From: Vibrio tubiashii
GTDB lineage: Bacteria; Pseudomonadota; Gammaproteobacteria; Enterobacterales; Vibrionaceae
DNA length: 64,000 nucleotides
Assembly (NCBI RefSeq): GCF_028551255.1
Contig: NZ_CP117029.1
Coordinates: 2,418,001-2,482,000 of the forward strand
Direction: 5' to 3'
A program made the position numbers and the translations under genes. Below, in pieces: positions 42,310 to 51,980 of this stretch. The notes under the pieces are model-generated. The model saw nothing but the letters and a program-made list of their open reading frames with translations. It was not told the DNA's origin and did no database searches. Within the stretch, counting starts at the first letter, position 1. Each line of letters begins with the position of its first letter.

Positions 42310-45300
42310 TTACTCCAACTCCCCATGCGAGACACGTGCTTTCACATCGTGGCTTAGTTCTTTGTTTAGCTCAGCTTCCACATGACCCGGCGACTGAGTC
42401 GTTGCTGAAATCAAGCGGTACATTGCAGGGATAACGAACAAGGTTACTAAAGTCGCAAAACCCATACCAAAGAAGATCACCGTACCTACAGCCACACGGC
42501 TTTCATAGCCCGCCCCCGTCGACATAATCAGCGGTATAGCACCAGCAAGAGTCGTGAATGCTGTCATCATAATAGGGCGCAGGCGGCGCGCAGACGCATC
42601 AACAATAGCCTTCTCAAACTCAATGCCGCGATCGCGAAGTTGGTTAGCAAACTCAACAATCAAGATACCGTTCTTAGTTACCATACCGATCAGCATGATC
42701 ATACCAATCTGGCTATAGATGTTGAGGCCTTGTCCCATCACAAACAGCCCAAGGAAGCCACCAAACACTCCCATAGGGACGGTAAACATAACAACTAACG
42801 GGTTGATAAAGCTTTCAAACTGCGCAGCAAGAACGAGATAAGCCACCAGCAGCGCTAAACCAAACACAACTAAGATACTCGACTGGTTCTCTTTATAGTC
42901 TTTTGACTCACCAGAGTAGCTCACCGAAATGTCACCCGGTAATAGCTCTATCGCTTGTTGGTCTAAGAAATCGAGCGCATCCCCTAAGGTATAACCGTCA
43001 GAAAGGTTGGCAGTAATCGTCACTGCCTTCTGCTTGTTGTAGTGCGATAGACGAATCGATGAGGCAACCTCTTCAATCTTAGTGACCGCATCAAGAGTGA
43101 CCAATTCACCAGAAGCCGTACGCATATAAATTTGGCTCAGATCCGCGGCATTGTTAAAGCTGTTCTCATCACCACGCAAATAAACATCATACTCTTCACC
43201 GCGCTCAACAAAGGTCGTCTCACTCTTACCACCCAACATAATCTCAAGTGTTTCAGAGATCGCTTCCACGCTGATCCCAAGCTCGGCTGCGCGCTGTTTA
43301 TCTACTGACACAACCAGCTCTGGTGTTCTTTCCGAGTAGTTGATGTCTGCCCCTTCCATAAACGGCGAATCTTCAGCAAGTTGCTCTAGTTTTTCTGCCC
43401 ACGTTTTAAGTTCAGCATAATCAGAGCCACCAAGAACAAACTGAACAGGTTCGCTAGAGCCACCACGGAAACCTGGCATAAATGGGAATACTCTAACATC
43501 AGCGATACCCGCTAGCGCTTTGCGAACTTCGCCCAGAGCTTGCTGTGCGGTGACATCACGATCATTCCAATCTTCAAGGATCATGATAACAAAGCCTGTT
43601 TGGTCGCCCGCATTACCCCCAAAAGCTGGCGATTGAATGCTAAAGGATTTGAGGAAACCTTGTCCAAGCAGAGGCATCAAGCGTTCCTCAATGATATCCA
43701 TGTTCGCCGCCATACGGTTATAACTGGTTGCATCTGCACCGCGAGCAAAAGCAAAGATAACACCGCGGTCCTCTGAAGGCGCTAATTGAGCAGGAACCTG
43801 CTGCATGAGTCCCCAACTACCGCCAACACACGCCATGATGACAAGTGGCGCCGCCCATTTCCAACTTAAAGCCCCTTTCAGAACCTTACGATAGCCTGAT
43901 TCAAGGTGGCTAAACATATTATCGATAAACAGATTAAAGCGGTTTGGCTTAACATTGGCTTTTAGCAGCTTGCTGCCTAAGACTGGCGTCAAGGTTAATG
44001 CGATCAACGAAGAGAAGATAACCGACATCGCCAACAGTACCGAGAACTCCGTAAACAGTAAGCCGACCATGCCATCCATAAAGGAAATTGGTAGGAAGAC
44101 CATGACTAGGACCAAGGTTGTCGCTACAACTGCGAAACCCACTTCACGTGTGCCTTTATAAGCAGCTAACAGGGGTTTCTCGCCACGCTCAATATGGTGG
44201 AAGATGTTCTCCACGACCACAATCGCATCATCAACAACCAGACCAATCGATAGGATCAAGGCCATTAAAGTGATCAGGTTGATTGAAAAACCAAAATAGT
44301 AAGCGGCGATAAATGATGAGATCAAAGAAACAGGAACGGTTACCGCTGGGATTAACGTCGCTCTTGCTTGGCCGATAAAGATGTACAGCACCAAGATAAC
44401 GAGACCACCGGTAATAAACAACGTACTGTAAACTTCCGCAATTGAACGCTCGATAAACACAGTTGAATCATAATCAATGGCTAAGCGCGTTCCTTCAGGT
44501 AAGAACTGTTGAATATTCTCGACCTCTTTGTGCACTCTTGTCGCAACTTCAAGCGGGTTAGCATCCGATTGGGGTACGATACCCATACTTACGTTAACGA
44601 CACCATCACTTTTAAAGGTCGAGTTTTCGTTCTCTGCGCCAATGAAAACATCCGCTACGTCTTTCAGATAGATTGGCGAGTTATCTGAAGCACGCTTGAC
44701 GACCAGATACTCAAAGTCTTCAGCTTGGTTATAGCTGCGAGCAGTACGTACAGACATAACGATTTGATCGTTACGCACTTCACCACCCGGATTTTCAACG
44801 TTTTCACTGCGTAAGGCGGTTGTAATATCGGATGCCGTCACGCCACGCCCTGCCATTTTATCTGGTTTAAGCTTGACGTACATCACCTTGTACAAGCCAC
44901 CGGAAACATCAACCGAGCTCACCCCAGAAATAAGGCTAAAACGGTCAAGTAGCACTCGGTCAACGTAATCGGTTAGCTGAGTCCGATCCATCTCGGATGA
45001 ACTTAGGTTGATATAAAGAGAGGCTTCACCTGATCCATTGTTCTTAAAAACAACCGGGTCATCGGCTTCATCAGGCAACGCTCGCTGAGCCCTTGCTACC
45101 GCATCTCGAACGTCGCTGACGCCCGTATTCAGATCGTAGCCAAGCTCAAACGTAATAGTGATTCTCGAACTACTATTACGTGTTGTCGAAGAAATTTCAT
45201 CGATACCACTGATGCCCGAAAGCTGATCTTCAAGTACCGACGTTATTTGGCTTTCAATGATGGTTGCCGAAGCTCCATCGTAACGTGTGTTGATCGAGAC

Positions 45301-45432
45301 CACAGGGCTCTCGATATCTGGCATCTCACGCACCGCAAGCTTGCTAAATGAGACGATACCAAACACACACAGTAGAAGGCTGAGTACAACCGCAGCAACA
45401 GGTCTCTTTACTGAAACATCAGATAACAGCAT
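42310..45432 (-). CDS. RND-family efflux pump, inner-membrane permease
   Basis: 1040 residues of the HAE1/AcrB type: MLLSDVSVKRPVAAVVLSLL at the start, twelve membrane segments, two large periplasmic loops, and the proton-relay Asp pair in IGLVVDDAIVVVENIFHH. The second half repeats the fold (VAYLVLAAQFESF, PMGVFGGFLGLF). It drives export of drugs or other substrates by proton motive force. The adaptor gene overlaps its start by one base; no outer-membrane channel gene is nearby, so TolC is probably used. Vibrio genomes carry several such pumps and I cannot name which. Confidence 0.93.
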   Translation of the reverse strand: MLLSDVSVKRPVAAVVLSLLLCVFGIVSFSKLAVREMPDIESPVVSINTRYDGASATIIESQITSVLEDQLSGISGIDEISSTTRNSSSRITITFELGYDLNTGVSDVRDAVARAQRALPDEADDPVVFKNNGSGEASLYINLSSSEMDRTQLTDYVDRVLLDRFSLISGVSSVDVSGGLYKVMYVKLKPDKMAGRGVTASDITTALRSENVENPGGEVRNDQIVMSVRTARSYNQAEDFEYLVVKRASDNSPIYLKDVADVFIGAENENSTFKSDGVVNVSMGIVPQSDANPLEVATRVHKEVENIQQFLPEGTRLAIDYDSTVFIERSIAEVYSTLFITGGLVILVLYIFIGQARATLIPAVTVPVSLISSFIAAYYFGFSINLITLMALILSIGLVVDDAIVVVENIFHHIERGEKPLLAAYKGTREVGFAVVATTLVLVMVFLPISFMDGMVGLLFTEFSVLLAMSVIFSSLIALTLTPVLGSKLLKANVKPNRFNLFIDNMFSHLESGYRKVLKGALSWKWAAPLVIMACVGGSWGLMQQVPAQLAPSEDRGVIFAFARGADATSYNRMAANMDIIEERLMPLLGQGFLKSFSIQSPAFGGNAGDQTGFVIMILEDWNDRDVTAQQALGEVRKALAGIADVRVFPFMPGFRGGSSEPVQFVLGGSDYAELKTWAEKLEQLAEDSPFMEGADINYSERTPELVVSVDKQRAAELGISVEAISETLEIMLGGKSETTFVERGEEYDVYLRGDENSFNNAADLSQIYMRTASGELVTLDAVTKIEEVASSIRLSHYNKQKAVTITANLSDGYTLGDALDFLDQQAIELLPGDISVSYSGESKDYKENQSSILVVFGLALLVAYLVLAAQFESFINPLVVMFTVPMGVFGGFLGLFVMGQGLNIYSQIGMIMLIGMVTKNGILIVEFANQLRDRGIEFEKAIVDASARRLRPIMMTAFTTLAGAIPLIMSTGAGYESRVAVGTVIFFGMGFATLVTLFVIPAMYRLISATTQSPGHVEAELNKELSHDVKARVSHGELE

Positions 45433-46502
45433 TAGTCAGACCCTTCTTGGCTCTTTTGCGCGTTTTTAGGACGGCCATCGCTACCTAACTCAGAAACAGC
45501 GACACCATCGCGCATATTGACGATACCTTGCACAACGATCTTATCGCCGATAGAAAGCCCTTCTTCAATCACCACTTGGTTATCGACGCGCGCACCCAAA
45601 ATAACTTCAGTACGTGTCGCCGTCCCCTCTTCATTTACGACATAGACGAAACGCTTGGTTCCCGAATATTCGAGAGCTTGAACCGGAATGATAGGTGCTT
45701 CAATGGCAGGAAAGTCCATTGCAGCCGAAACTAGCATACCCGGCTTTAACTGCTGCTCTGGATTAGAGAAGTGAATGCGAACCCGCAAGTTCAAGGTTTC
45801 TTGGTTAATGCGAGAGTCTATACCGACCACTTCACCACTGAAGGATTGACCTTGCCACGCTGCCGTCGTTGCGGTGACTTTCATACCATTAGAAAGTTGC
45901 GACAAATAACGCTCTGGCACCTGCAGGTCTAAGCGCATGATCGATAAATCATCTAAACTCAATAGCTCTGTGCCCGCGCTCACCATCTTACCGCGGCTAA
46001 AATCAATAAAGCCCACGGTTCCTGAAAACGGTGCGCTGATATATAAATCGTTAAGATCAGCATTAGCGGCATCTAATCGCGCTTTGGCGATGTCGACACT
46101 TGCCTCTTGCGCATCGATCTCTGTTTGAGTAATCGCATTGCGCTTAACCAAACGCTCAAATTCTTTAAGTTTACGTTGCTCATCTTTCAGATACGCTTTC
46201 GCTTCAGCCACCGAAGCCTTAGCTCTGTCATCGTCAAGTTGAATCAACAGTTGCCCTTCTCGAACAACTTGATTGGCTTTAACGGCAATCACGTCAACTT
46301 TGCCCGCCACTTCAGGCGAAATGATAACGGACTGCTCTGCATCCAATTTACCGACGAGTACAAGAGACTGGGATACTTGATGGGTTTGTACTTGCTCAGT
46401 GACAACAGTTACCTTCGATGGACCTTGTCTCTTGGCATACGATGCAGGAGCAGCAGCCAAAATAGACAGAGACAATAAACTCAGAACAATTTTATTTTTC
46501 AT
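45432..46502 (-). CDS. RND efflux periplasmic adaptor
   Basis: About 356 residues from ATG 46502, giving the signal peptide MKNKIVLSLLSLSILAAAPASYA; in-frame codons further upstream have no better ribosome site. The membrane-fusion-protein architecture includes the lipoyl half VISPEVAGKVDVIAVKANQVV, a long helical hairpin (about 90-160), and the lipoyl half ISAPFSGTVGFIDFSRGKMV, then beta-barrel. It bridges the pump and outer-membrane channel. Confidence 0.9.
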   Translation of the reverse strand: MKNKIVLSLLSLSILAAAPASYAKRQGPSKVTVVTEQVQTHQVSQSLVLVGKLDAEQSVIISPEVAGKVDVIAVKANQVVREGQLLIQLDDDRAKASVAEAKAYLKDEQRKLKEFERLVKRNAITQTEIDAQEASVDIAKARLDAANADLNDLYISAPFSGTVGFIDFSRGKMVSAGTELLSLDDLSIMRLDLQVPERYLSQLSNGMKVTATTAAWQGQSFSGEVVGIDSRINQETLNLRVRIHFSNPEQQLKPGMLVSAAMDFPAIEAPIIPVQALEYSGTKRFVYVVNEEGTATRTEVILGARVDNQVVIEEGLSIGDKIVVQGIVNMRDGVAVSELGSDGRPKNAQKSQEGSD

Positions 46503-46685
46503 GGTTAGATTCTGCATAGATAAACTAGACATATTGTATCCGGTAATTCGCATTCTGAACGTCAACTAATGTAAAGAGCGAGAAATATTATGTAAGTAAA
46601 GCCGTTGATTGTTTGAGCTTTATGGTTAATTCCTGCCATCTTTGCCCAAAAAGGCATCATTCAATTCAAAATTATAAGAAAACGC

Positions 46686-46713
46686 TTTACAGCTTTTACG
46701 AGTTTGCTATGAT
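46686..46713 (+). promoter_or_regulatory. Promoter of the tRNA-Tyr array
   Basis: TTTACA (46686-46691), 16-base spacer, TATGAT (46708-46713), followed by a GC-rich discriminator GCGCTCCGC, typical of stringently controlled stable-RNA promoters. The first tRNA begins 77 bases later. Confidence 0.75.
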
Positions 46714-46789
46714 GCGCTCCGCACTTGAGAGATGTGTTGGGAAAACATCACTTAAGCCTATTCCTTGATTGAGAGTAGGAAAACACCCT

Positions 46790-46874
46790 GGAGGGGTTCC
46801 CGAGTGGCCAAAGGGATCAGACTGTAAATCTGCTGGCACTGCCTTCGATGGTTCGAATCCGTCCCCCTCCACCA
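46790..46874 (+). tRNA. tRNA-Tyr (GTA), copy 1
   Basis: 85 bases including encoded CCA. The acceptor stem GGAGGGG pairs with CCCCTCC, the anticodon loop reads CTGTAAA, the T-arm has GGTTCGAATCC, and there is a long variable arm as expected for class II tRNA-Tyr. Confidence 0.97.
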
Positions 46875-46976
46875 TATTTCTTCTTATGACTACTCTGAGT
46901 GGATAACCCATTCAATAAGTTGTGAGAAACACTTGAATAATGTGTTGGGAAAACATTACCAAGTATAAAACACCCT

Positions 46977-47061
46977 GGAGGGGTTCCCGAGTGGCCAAAG
47001 GGATCAGACTGTAAATCTGCTGGCACTGCCTTCGATGGTTCGAATCCGTCCCCCTCCACCA
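46977..47061 (+). tRNA. tRNA-Tyr (GTA), copy 2
   Basis: Identical in sequence to copy 1 and exactly 187 bases downstream of it. Anticodon GTA; encoded CCA. Confidence 0.97.
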
Positions 47062-47163
47062 TATTTTCTTATAATAGTCTGCTCGGTGAATAAACCGTTA
47101 GATATGTTGTGAGAAAGACTTGAATAGTGTGTTGGGAAAACACTACCAAGTATAAAATACCCT

Positions 47164-47248
47164 GGAGGGGTTCCCGAGTGGCCAAAGGGATCAGACTGTA
47201 AATCTGCTGGCACTGCCTTCGATGGTTCGAATCCGTCCCCCTCCACCA
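47164..47248 (+). tRNA. tRNA-Tyr (GTA), copy 3
   Basis: Identical to copies 1 and 2, again at a 187-base step. The spacer before it differs most from the other two in its first half. Confidence 0.97.
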
Positions 47249-47350
47249 TATTTCTTCTTATGACTACTCTGAGTGGATAACCCATCCAATAAGTTGTGAG
47301 AAACACTTGAATAGTGTGTTGGGAAAACATTACCAAGTATAAAATACCCT

Positions 47351-47435
47351 GGAGGGGTTCCCGAGTGGCCAAAGGGATCAGACTGTAAATCTGCTGGCAC
47401 TGCCTTCGATGGTTCGAATCCGTCCCCCTCCACCA
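47351..47435 (+). tRNA. tRNA-Tyr (GTA), copy 4
   Basis: Identical to the other three and at the same 187-base step. It is followed eight bases later by the terminator of the array. Confidence 0.97.
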
Positions 47436-47442
47436 TACACAG

Positions 47443-47470
47443 AAAACCAGCTCATTGAGCTGGTTTTTTT
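47443..47470 (+). terminator. Terminator of the tRNA array
   Basis: 11-bp stem AAAACCAGCTC / GAGCTGGTTTT with loop ATT and a T-run. Confidence 0.92.
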
Positions 47471-47520
47471 GTACCTATTGAAAATCTAAGCGCACTTCTA
47501 TTCTCTATTCTCGCAAGCAT

Positions 47521-47546
47521 AAAAAAAGCCCCGTCCTGCGGGGCTA
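47521..47546 (-). terminator. Terminator after treC
   Basis: Stem AGCCCCG / CGGGGCT followed on the minus strand by seven T bases. Confidence 0.9.
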
Positions 47547-47570
47547 AACAAACTAACAACTATAGGGGGG

Positions 47571-49253
47571 TTAGTTTTCTAAAAGAATAATGCGTGTTTC
47601 ATAAGGGCGAAGCACTTGATGCTGAGATACCTTGTCACCAGAAAGCTCATAGTTCCCCAAAACGTACTGTGCTTTATCGCAATCAAACCCTTCAGGTAAG
47701 ACACATTCTGTTTCGGCTGCGTAATAGTTATTCAAACAAATTAGGGTCTGACTTTGTGACTGACGCTGATAACCGAATACCGCCTTATGCTCAGGATAGA
47801 GATCGACATAGCTACCTGTAGTGATCACTTCAATCTCTTTACGTAACTGAATCAATTGCTGATAAAAGTAGAATACTGAGTTTTTATCTGCTACTGCTTT
47901 ATCTGCGTTAATTTCCGCATAGTTACTTGCCACTTCAAGCCAAGGCTGCGCTTTTGAGAAGCCAGCATACTGCTGCCCATTCCACTGCATCGGCGTACGA
48001 GAGTTATCACGAGATTTTTGTGCTAGAATCGCCATCATTTCTTGATGTTCAACGCCTTGCTCATTGACCATGATGTCATACATATTGGTGCTTTCTACAT
48101 CACGATATTGCTCGATAGAGGTGTAACCTGGATTGGTCATACCAATCTCTTCACCTTGGTAGATATATGGCGTCCCTTGCATCATATGCACAGAAGCTGC
48201 GAGCATTTTGGCCGATTCCAAACGATAGTGTTTGTCGTCACCCAGTCGGCTTACCACTCGTGGCTGATCATGGTTACACCAGAATAGTGCACCCCACCCT
48301 TTGCCATTTAAACCTGTCTGCCAATGATTAAAGATCTGCTTCAACTGAGAGAAATCGAACGGCGCTTTGGTCCACTTTTCACCATTTGGATAATCGACCT
48401 TTAAGTGGTGGAAATTAAACACCATCGACAACTCTTTGTTATCAAGCGATGAATATTGCTGACAATGCTCTAGGGTCGTCGAAGACATTTCACCCACCGT
48501 CACACTGCCGTACTTCTGGAATACCGCCTCGCTAATCTCTTGCAGATATTCGTGTACGCGAGGTCCATCGGTATAAAAGCGTCGACCATCGCCAAGGTGA
48601 TCATCGGGGAAGTCCTGCTGTTTAGAAATTAGGTTGATTACATCCAGACGGAAGCCATCTACACCTTTTTCAGCCCAGAAGCTGATCACTTCTTTGACTT
48701 CGCCGCGAACTTTCGGGTTTTCCCAGTTTAGGTCGGCCTGCTCTTTGGCGAAGAGATGCAAAAAGTACTGACCCGTTTTTTCATCAAGCTCCCAAGCACT
48801 GCCACCAAATTTTGATTGCCAGTTGTTAGGGATTCCGCCATCAACCGGATCTTTCCAAATGTAGTAATCACGATAAGGACTGTTTTTATCACCGAGCGCA
48901 GACTGGAACCACTCATGCTCAGTCGATGTATGGTTGACTACGATATCCATAATAATGCGAATACCACGCTGATGAGCTTCAGAAAGAAGCTGGTCAAAAT
49001 CATCCATGGTGCCAAAATCAGGATTGATCGCGTAGTAGTCTGAGATATCGTAACCATTGTCAATCATTGGTGACTGATAAACAGGTGTTAGCCAAATCGC
49101 ATCAACACCCAATAGTTTCAAGTAATCAAGCTTAGAAATAATGCCTTGAATATCCCCTGTTCCTTTACTGCCACTGTCGCAAAAGCTCTTAGGGTAAATC
49201 TGATAGATCGAGGCGGTTTTCCACCAATTTGCATCATTAGCGATAGTTGTCAT
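47571..49253 (-). CDS. treC: Trehalose-6-phosphate hydrolase TreC
   Basis: 560 residues from ATG 49253 (GTGAG seven bases upstream; an in-frame GTG at 49265 is the alternative). GH13 family: DIVVNHTS is conserved region I, GFRLDVIN carries the nucleophile Asp, VGEMSS the acid Glu, and FWCNHDQPR the third acid. The start ANWWKTASIYQIYPKSF is typical. It splits trehalose-6-phosphate, delivered by TreB, to glucose and glucose-6-phosphate. Confidence 0.95.
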   Translation of the reverse strand: MTTIANDANWWKTASIYQIYPKSFCDSGSKGTGDIQGIISKLDYLKLLGVDAIWLTPVYQSPMIDNGYDISDYYAINPDFGTMDDFDQLLSEAHQRGIRIIMDIVVNHTSTEHEWFQSALGDKNSPYRDYYIWKDPVDGGIPNNWQSKFGGSAWELDEKTGQYFLHLFAKEQADLNWENPKVRGEVKEVISFWAEKGVDGFRLDVINLISKQQDFPDDHLGDGRRFYTDGPRVHEYLQEISEAVFQKYGSVTVGEMSSTTLEHCQQYSSLDNKELSMVFNFHHLKVDYPNGEKWTKAPFDFSQLKQIFNHWQTGLNGKGWGALFWCNHDQPRVVSRLGDDKHYRLESAKMLAASVHMMQGTPYIYQGEEIGMTNPGYTSIEQYRDVESTNMYDIMVNEQGVEHQEMMAILAQKSRDNSRTPMQWNGQQYAGFSKAQPWLEVASNYAEINADKAVADKNSVFYFYQQLIQLRKEIEVITTGSYVDLYPEHKAVFGYQRQSQSQTLICLNNYYAAETECVLPEGFDCDKAQYVLGNYELSGDKVSQHQVLRPYETRIILLEN

Positions 49254-49289
49254 TGCTAAACTCACTTACCAAAAAAATAATAAACTTTG

Positions 49290-49315
49290 AAAAAGGAGCG
49301 ACGAAATGTCGCTCC
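49290..49315 (-). terminator. Terminator-like hairpin between treB and treC
   Basis: 8-bp stem GGAGCGAC / GTCGCTCC with a 5-base loop, followed on the minus strand by TTTTT. It lies in a 75-base gap and would reduce treC transcription relative to treB. Confidence 0.7.
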
Positions 49316-49328
49316 GAAAAATGAAGGG

Positions 49329-50753
49329 TTACGCGTTCGCTGGCTCTAACTCGCCTTTTATTTGCGCACGCTTGTAGAAGAACAGGGTCAATGCGGCAGG
49401 TACCGCAATTGCCACTAGCATTGCGATAGCAAAGATGCCCCAGAATTGTGGTTGGATAGATAAGATACCTGGTAGACCACCCACACCAATACCGTTCGCC
49501 ATAACGCCCGCACTACCACAAATGGCCGCTGCAATTGCACTACCAATCATTGCGCTTAGCATTGGGAACTTGTACTTCAAGTTAATACCGTACATCGCAG
49601 GCTCAGTTACTCCTAGGTAAGCAGAAATCGCCGCTGGAACTGAAATGTCACGCTCGCCATGTTTTTTGCTGATGATGATAATGCCGACAACCGCTGAAGC
49701 TTGAGCAATGTTTGATAGAGCGATCAATGGCCAAATTGGCGTACCACCTAGGTCTTGCATTAGTTGCAGATCGACGGCGTTAGTCGTGTGGTGAATACCA
49801 GTGATAACAAGTGGCGCGTATAGGAAACCAAATACCATTGAACCTATAACAGCAAAGTCTCCGGTCATCGCCGCTTTCGCTGCAAATGCCACACCATCGC
49901 CTAATACACGGCCGAATGGACCAATTAGAGAGTGCGCCAATACCACAGAAACAATGATAGAAACGAAAGGAACGACAACTAAGTAAAGGTAAGAAGGAAC
50001 AATACGTTTAAGGTTAGTTTCAATAAACGCTAGCGCCATACCCGCTAACATCGCAGGAATCACCTGAGCTTGGTAACCGACTTTTTCAATCACGAATAGA
50101 CCAAAGTCCCACACTTCTGGGGCTTGCTTACCGATAAGATAGGCATTCATCAACTGTGGAGAGACCAGAGTCACACCTAGAGTGATACCTAAAATTGGTG
50201 TGCCTCCTAGCTTCTTCACTGTTGACCAACATACCCCAACAGGCAGGAAGAAGAAGATCGCTTCACCGATTAACCATAAGAAGCTATGAACCGTTGCCCA
50301 GAACTGACTAATTTCAGTTAACGACTGGCCATCAAACATCTTGATGTCACCAATCACATTACGGAAACCTAAGATCAAACCACCAGTGATGATTGCCGGA
50401 AGCAGCGGTACAAAAATTTCAGCAAGATGGGAAATACCACGTTCCAATACATTCATATTTTGGCGAGCAGCAAGTTTCGCTTCATCTTTTGACGCCTCGC
50501 TTTTACCTGATAGCTCAATCAGCACTTTATACACTTCATCAACTTCAGTACCGATCACTACCTGGAACTGACCCGCATTGGTAAAGCAACCTTTTACGAT
50601 TGGCAACGCCTCTAGCGCTTTCTCATCTGCCTTATCGGTATCATTCAATACAAAGCGAAGGCGAGTTAGACAGTGGCTTACACTCGCGATGTTTTCGCGA
50701 CCACCTACTAATTCAATCAGACGCTCAACTTCTTGTTTCGCAATCTTACTCAT
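49329..50753 (-). CDS. treB: PTS trehalose-specific EIIBC
   Basis: 474 residues from ATG 50753 (GGTGG eight bases upstream; ATGs at 50759 and 50786 are alternatives). IIB domain first, with the phosphorylated Cys in SHCLTRLRFVL and the block VKGCFTNAGQFQVVIG; then the IIC membrane domain (about 100-474), including VTEPAMYGINLKYKFP. There is no IIA, so it must take phosphate from the EIIA-Glc encoded by crr, as in E. coli. Confidence 0.95.
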   Translation of the reverse strand: MSKIAKQEVERLIELVGGRENIASVSHCLTRLRFVLNDTDKADEKALEALPIVKGCFTNAGQFQVVIGTEVDEVYKVLIELSGKSEASKDEAKLAARQNMNVLERGISHLAEIFVPLLPAIITGGLILGFRNVIGDIKMFDGQSLTEISQFWATVHSFLWLIGEAIFFFLPVGVCWSTVKKLGGTPILGITLGVTLVSPQLMNAYLIGKQAPEVWDFGLFVIEKVGYQAQVIPAMLAGMALAFIETNLKRIVPSYLYLVVVPFVSIIVSVVLAHSLIGPFGRVLGDGVAFAAKAAMTGDFAVIGSMVFGFLYAPLVITGIHHTTNAVDLQLMQDLGGTPIWPLIALSNIAQASAVVGIIIISKKHGERDISVPAAISAYLGVTEPAMYGINLKYKFPMLSAMIGSAIAAAICGSAGVMANGIGVGGLPGILSIQPQFWGIFAIAMLVAIAVPAALTLFFYKRAQIKGELEPANA

Positions 50754-50842
50754 ATCCATGTCCACCCTAATTGGATTCTCATTCATCTGTTGTCAACAAT
50801 GTTGACGATTCAAACTGACTAAGCTTGTTGTTTTTCTACTTA

Positions 50843-50856
50843 TGGGAACATTCCCA
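50843..50856 (-). promoter_or_regulatory. TreR operator O1, upstream of treB
   Basis: Palindrome TGGGAACATTCCCA, near the predicted treB transcription start (-10 at 50866-50871). It resembles the E. coli TreR site (GGGAACGTTCCC). Confidence 0.82.
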
Positions 50857-50865
50857 ATTGTGCTT

Positions 50866-50871
50866 ATTATA
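50866..50871 (-). promoter_or_regulatory. Predicted treB promoter -10
   Basis: TATAAT on the minus strand. A possible -35 (TTATCT) lies 17 bases upstream and is weak, consistent with need for CRP. Predicted start is near 50859. Confidence 0.55.
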
Positions 50872-50896
50872 TTGTCAGATCTATTTACAGATAAAA

Positions 50897-50912
50897 ATGG
50901 GAACAGTCCCAT
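50897..50912 (-). promoter_or_regulatory. TreR operator O2, upstream of treB
   Basis: Palindrome ATGGGAACAGTCCCAT, whose center is 55 bases from that of O1 and near -45 relative to the predicted start. The pair could be bridged by a TreR dimer-of-dimers or act independently. Confidence 0.8.
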
Positions 50913-50914
50913 TA

Positions 50915-50930
50915 ATTGAAAGAGATCACA
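50915..50930 (-). promoter_or_regulatory. Candidate CRP site upstream of treB
   Basis: TGTGATCTCTTTCAAT on the minus strand matches TGTGA-N6-TCACA in the first half and TCA of the second. Its center is about 62-64 bases upstream of the predicted start, the class I position. Confidence 0.6.
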
Positions 50931-50962
50931 GTATAATTTTAAATCACTTTGAAAATAATGGC

Positions 50963-51910
50963 TTAGATTGAGATAGGTTCTTGAGTGATATGAACTTGCT
51001 CAAGCTCACCATTAATTTGAGAAATCAGCAACTTAGCAGCCCTTTCGCCGGCTAAAGAGTAACCTGGGTCAATACTAAATACTTTGGGAAATAGGAAGGA
51101 AAGCAGTTCATTTCCACCCACACCAGTGACAACCACATCCTCACGATTAAGCTCTTGTAAACGCTTAATGACCCCTAAAGCTAAGGTGTCACTGGCACAA
51201 ACAATCGCTTGAACGTCTTGGTTCAAGACATCGTCCACCAGCAAATAAGCGCTCTCGTGGTTTAGTTGCCCTGTCTGATAGTTCGGTGAAATAGAGTGAG
51301 ATTGGCACCAATCGAGGTAAGCGTCTAAACGCAACTTACCTGTGGTTTTATCACTAGGGTCAACACCGATAAATGCGACGTTGTTGAGGCTCTTTTGTTC
51401 TAAGAATTGCAACGCCTTAACAATGACTTGTCTATTGTCGTAGTTGATTGACGAAACTTTATCTGTGTCCATCGCGATAACCACAGTGCGATTGTGCCAG
51501 CTCGCGAGCTTAGCAATATCAAAGTCACTAAAGCCGAACACGATGACGCCATCAACATTGCGCTTTTTCAGCACATCCAAATGGTCGTTAGTCTTTGCTC
51601 GGTCGAACTGGCTCTCCATAATGACAACATCATAGCCCGCGCTATATAAGGTATTAAGCATACTGCCCACGGCTTTGTTTTCTGATGGAGAATCGAGACG
51701 AGAGATAATGACCCCTACCACTTTTTGACTTCCTCCACGCATCGCTTGCGCTGATTTTGAAGGAACATAACCAGATTCCTGAATCACCTGTTCGACCTTA
51801 GCACGTGTTTCTGGCTTAACTTTAGGATCGTTAGTCAGAACACGAGAGACGGTCGATTTGCCTACGCCGGATAACCGGGCAATATCAAGAATGGTTAGTT
51901 TTTTTCTCAT
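50963..51910 (-). CDS. treR: Trehalose operon repressor TreR (LacI family)
   Basis: 315 residues. The N-terminal helix-turn-helix is LTILDIARLSGVGKSTVSRV, followed by the hinge and a periplasmic-binding-like effector domain. TreR senses trehalose-6-phosphate and represses treBC. It is encoded directly upstream of treB in the same direction, as in E. coli, and both palindromes between them are likely its sites. Confidence 0.93.
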   Translation of the reverse strand: MRKKLTILDIARLSGVGKSTVSRVLTNDPKVKPETRAKVEQVIQESGYVPSKSAQAMRGGSQKVVGVIISRLDSPSENKAVGSMLNTLYSAGYDVVIMESQFDRAKTNDHLDVLKKRNVDGVIVFGFSDFDIAKLASWHNRTVVIAMDTDKVSSINYDNRQVIVKALQFLEQKSLNNVAFIGVDPSDKTTGKLRLDAYLDWCQSHSISPNYQTGQLNHESAYLLVDDVLNQDVQAIVCASDTLALGVIKRLQELNREDVVVTGVGGNELLSFLFPKVFSIDPGYSLAGERAAKLLISQINGELEQVHITQEPISI

Positions 51911-51980
51911 AAAATCGTGGGTCTAGTAGTTGAACGTTGCAAGGAGGCGATACGCCTCCAGACACGCTATCGTAAAAGAT

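Noticed and set aside
46790..47435. Regular 187-bp repeat that might suggest a CRISPR-like array
   Set aside because: The repeated parts are full tRNA genes and the spacers resemble one another; CRISPR spacers would be unrelated.
46696..47436. Four similar minus-strand frames beginning MVEGDGFEPSKAVPADL
   Set aside because: These are antisense translations of the tRNA-Tyr genes and spacers, a well-known annotation artefact; no ribosome site or family supports a protein.
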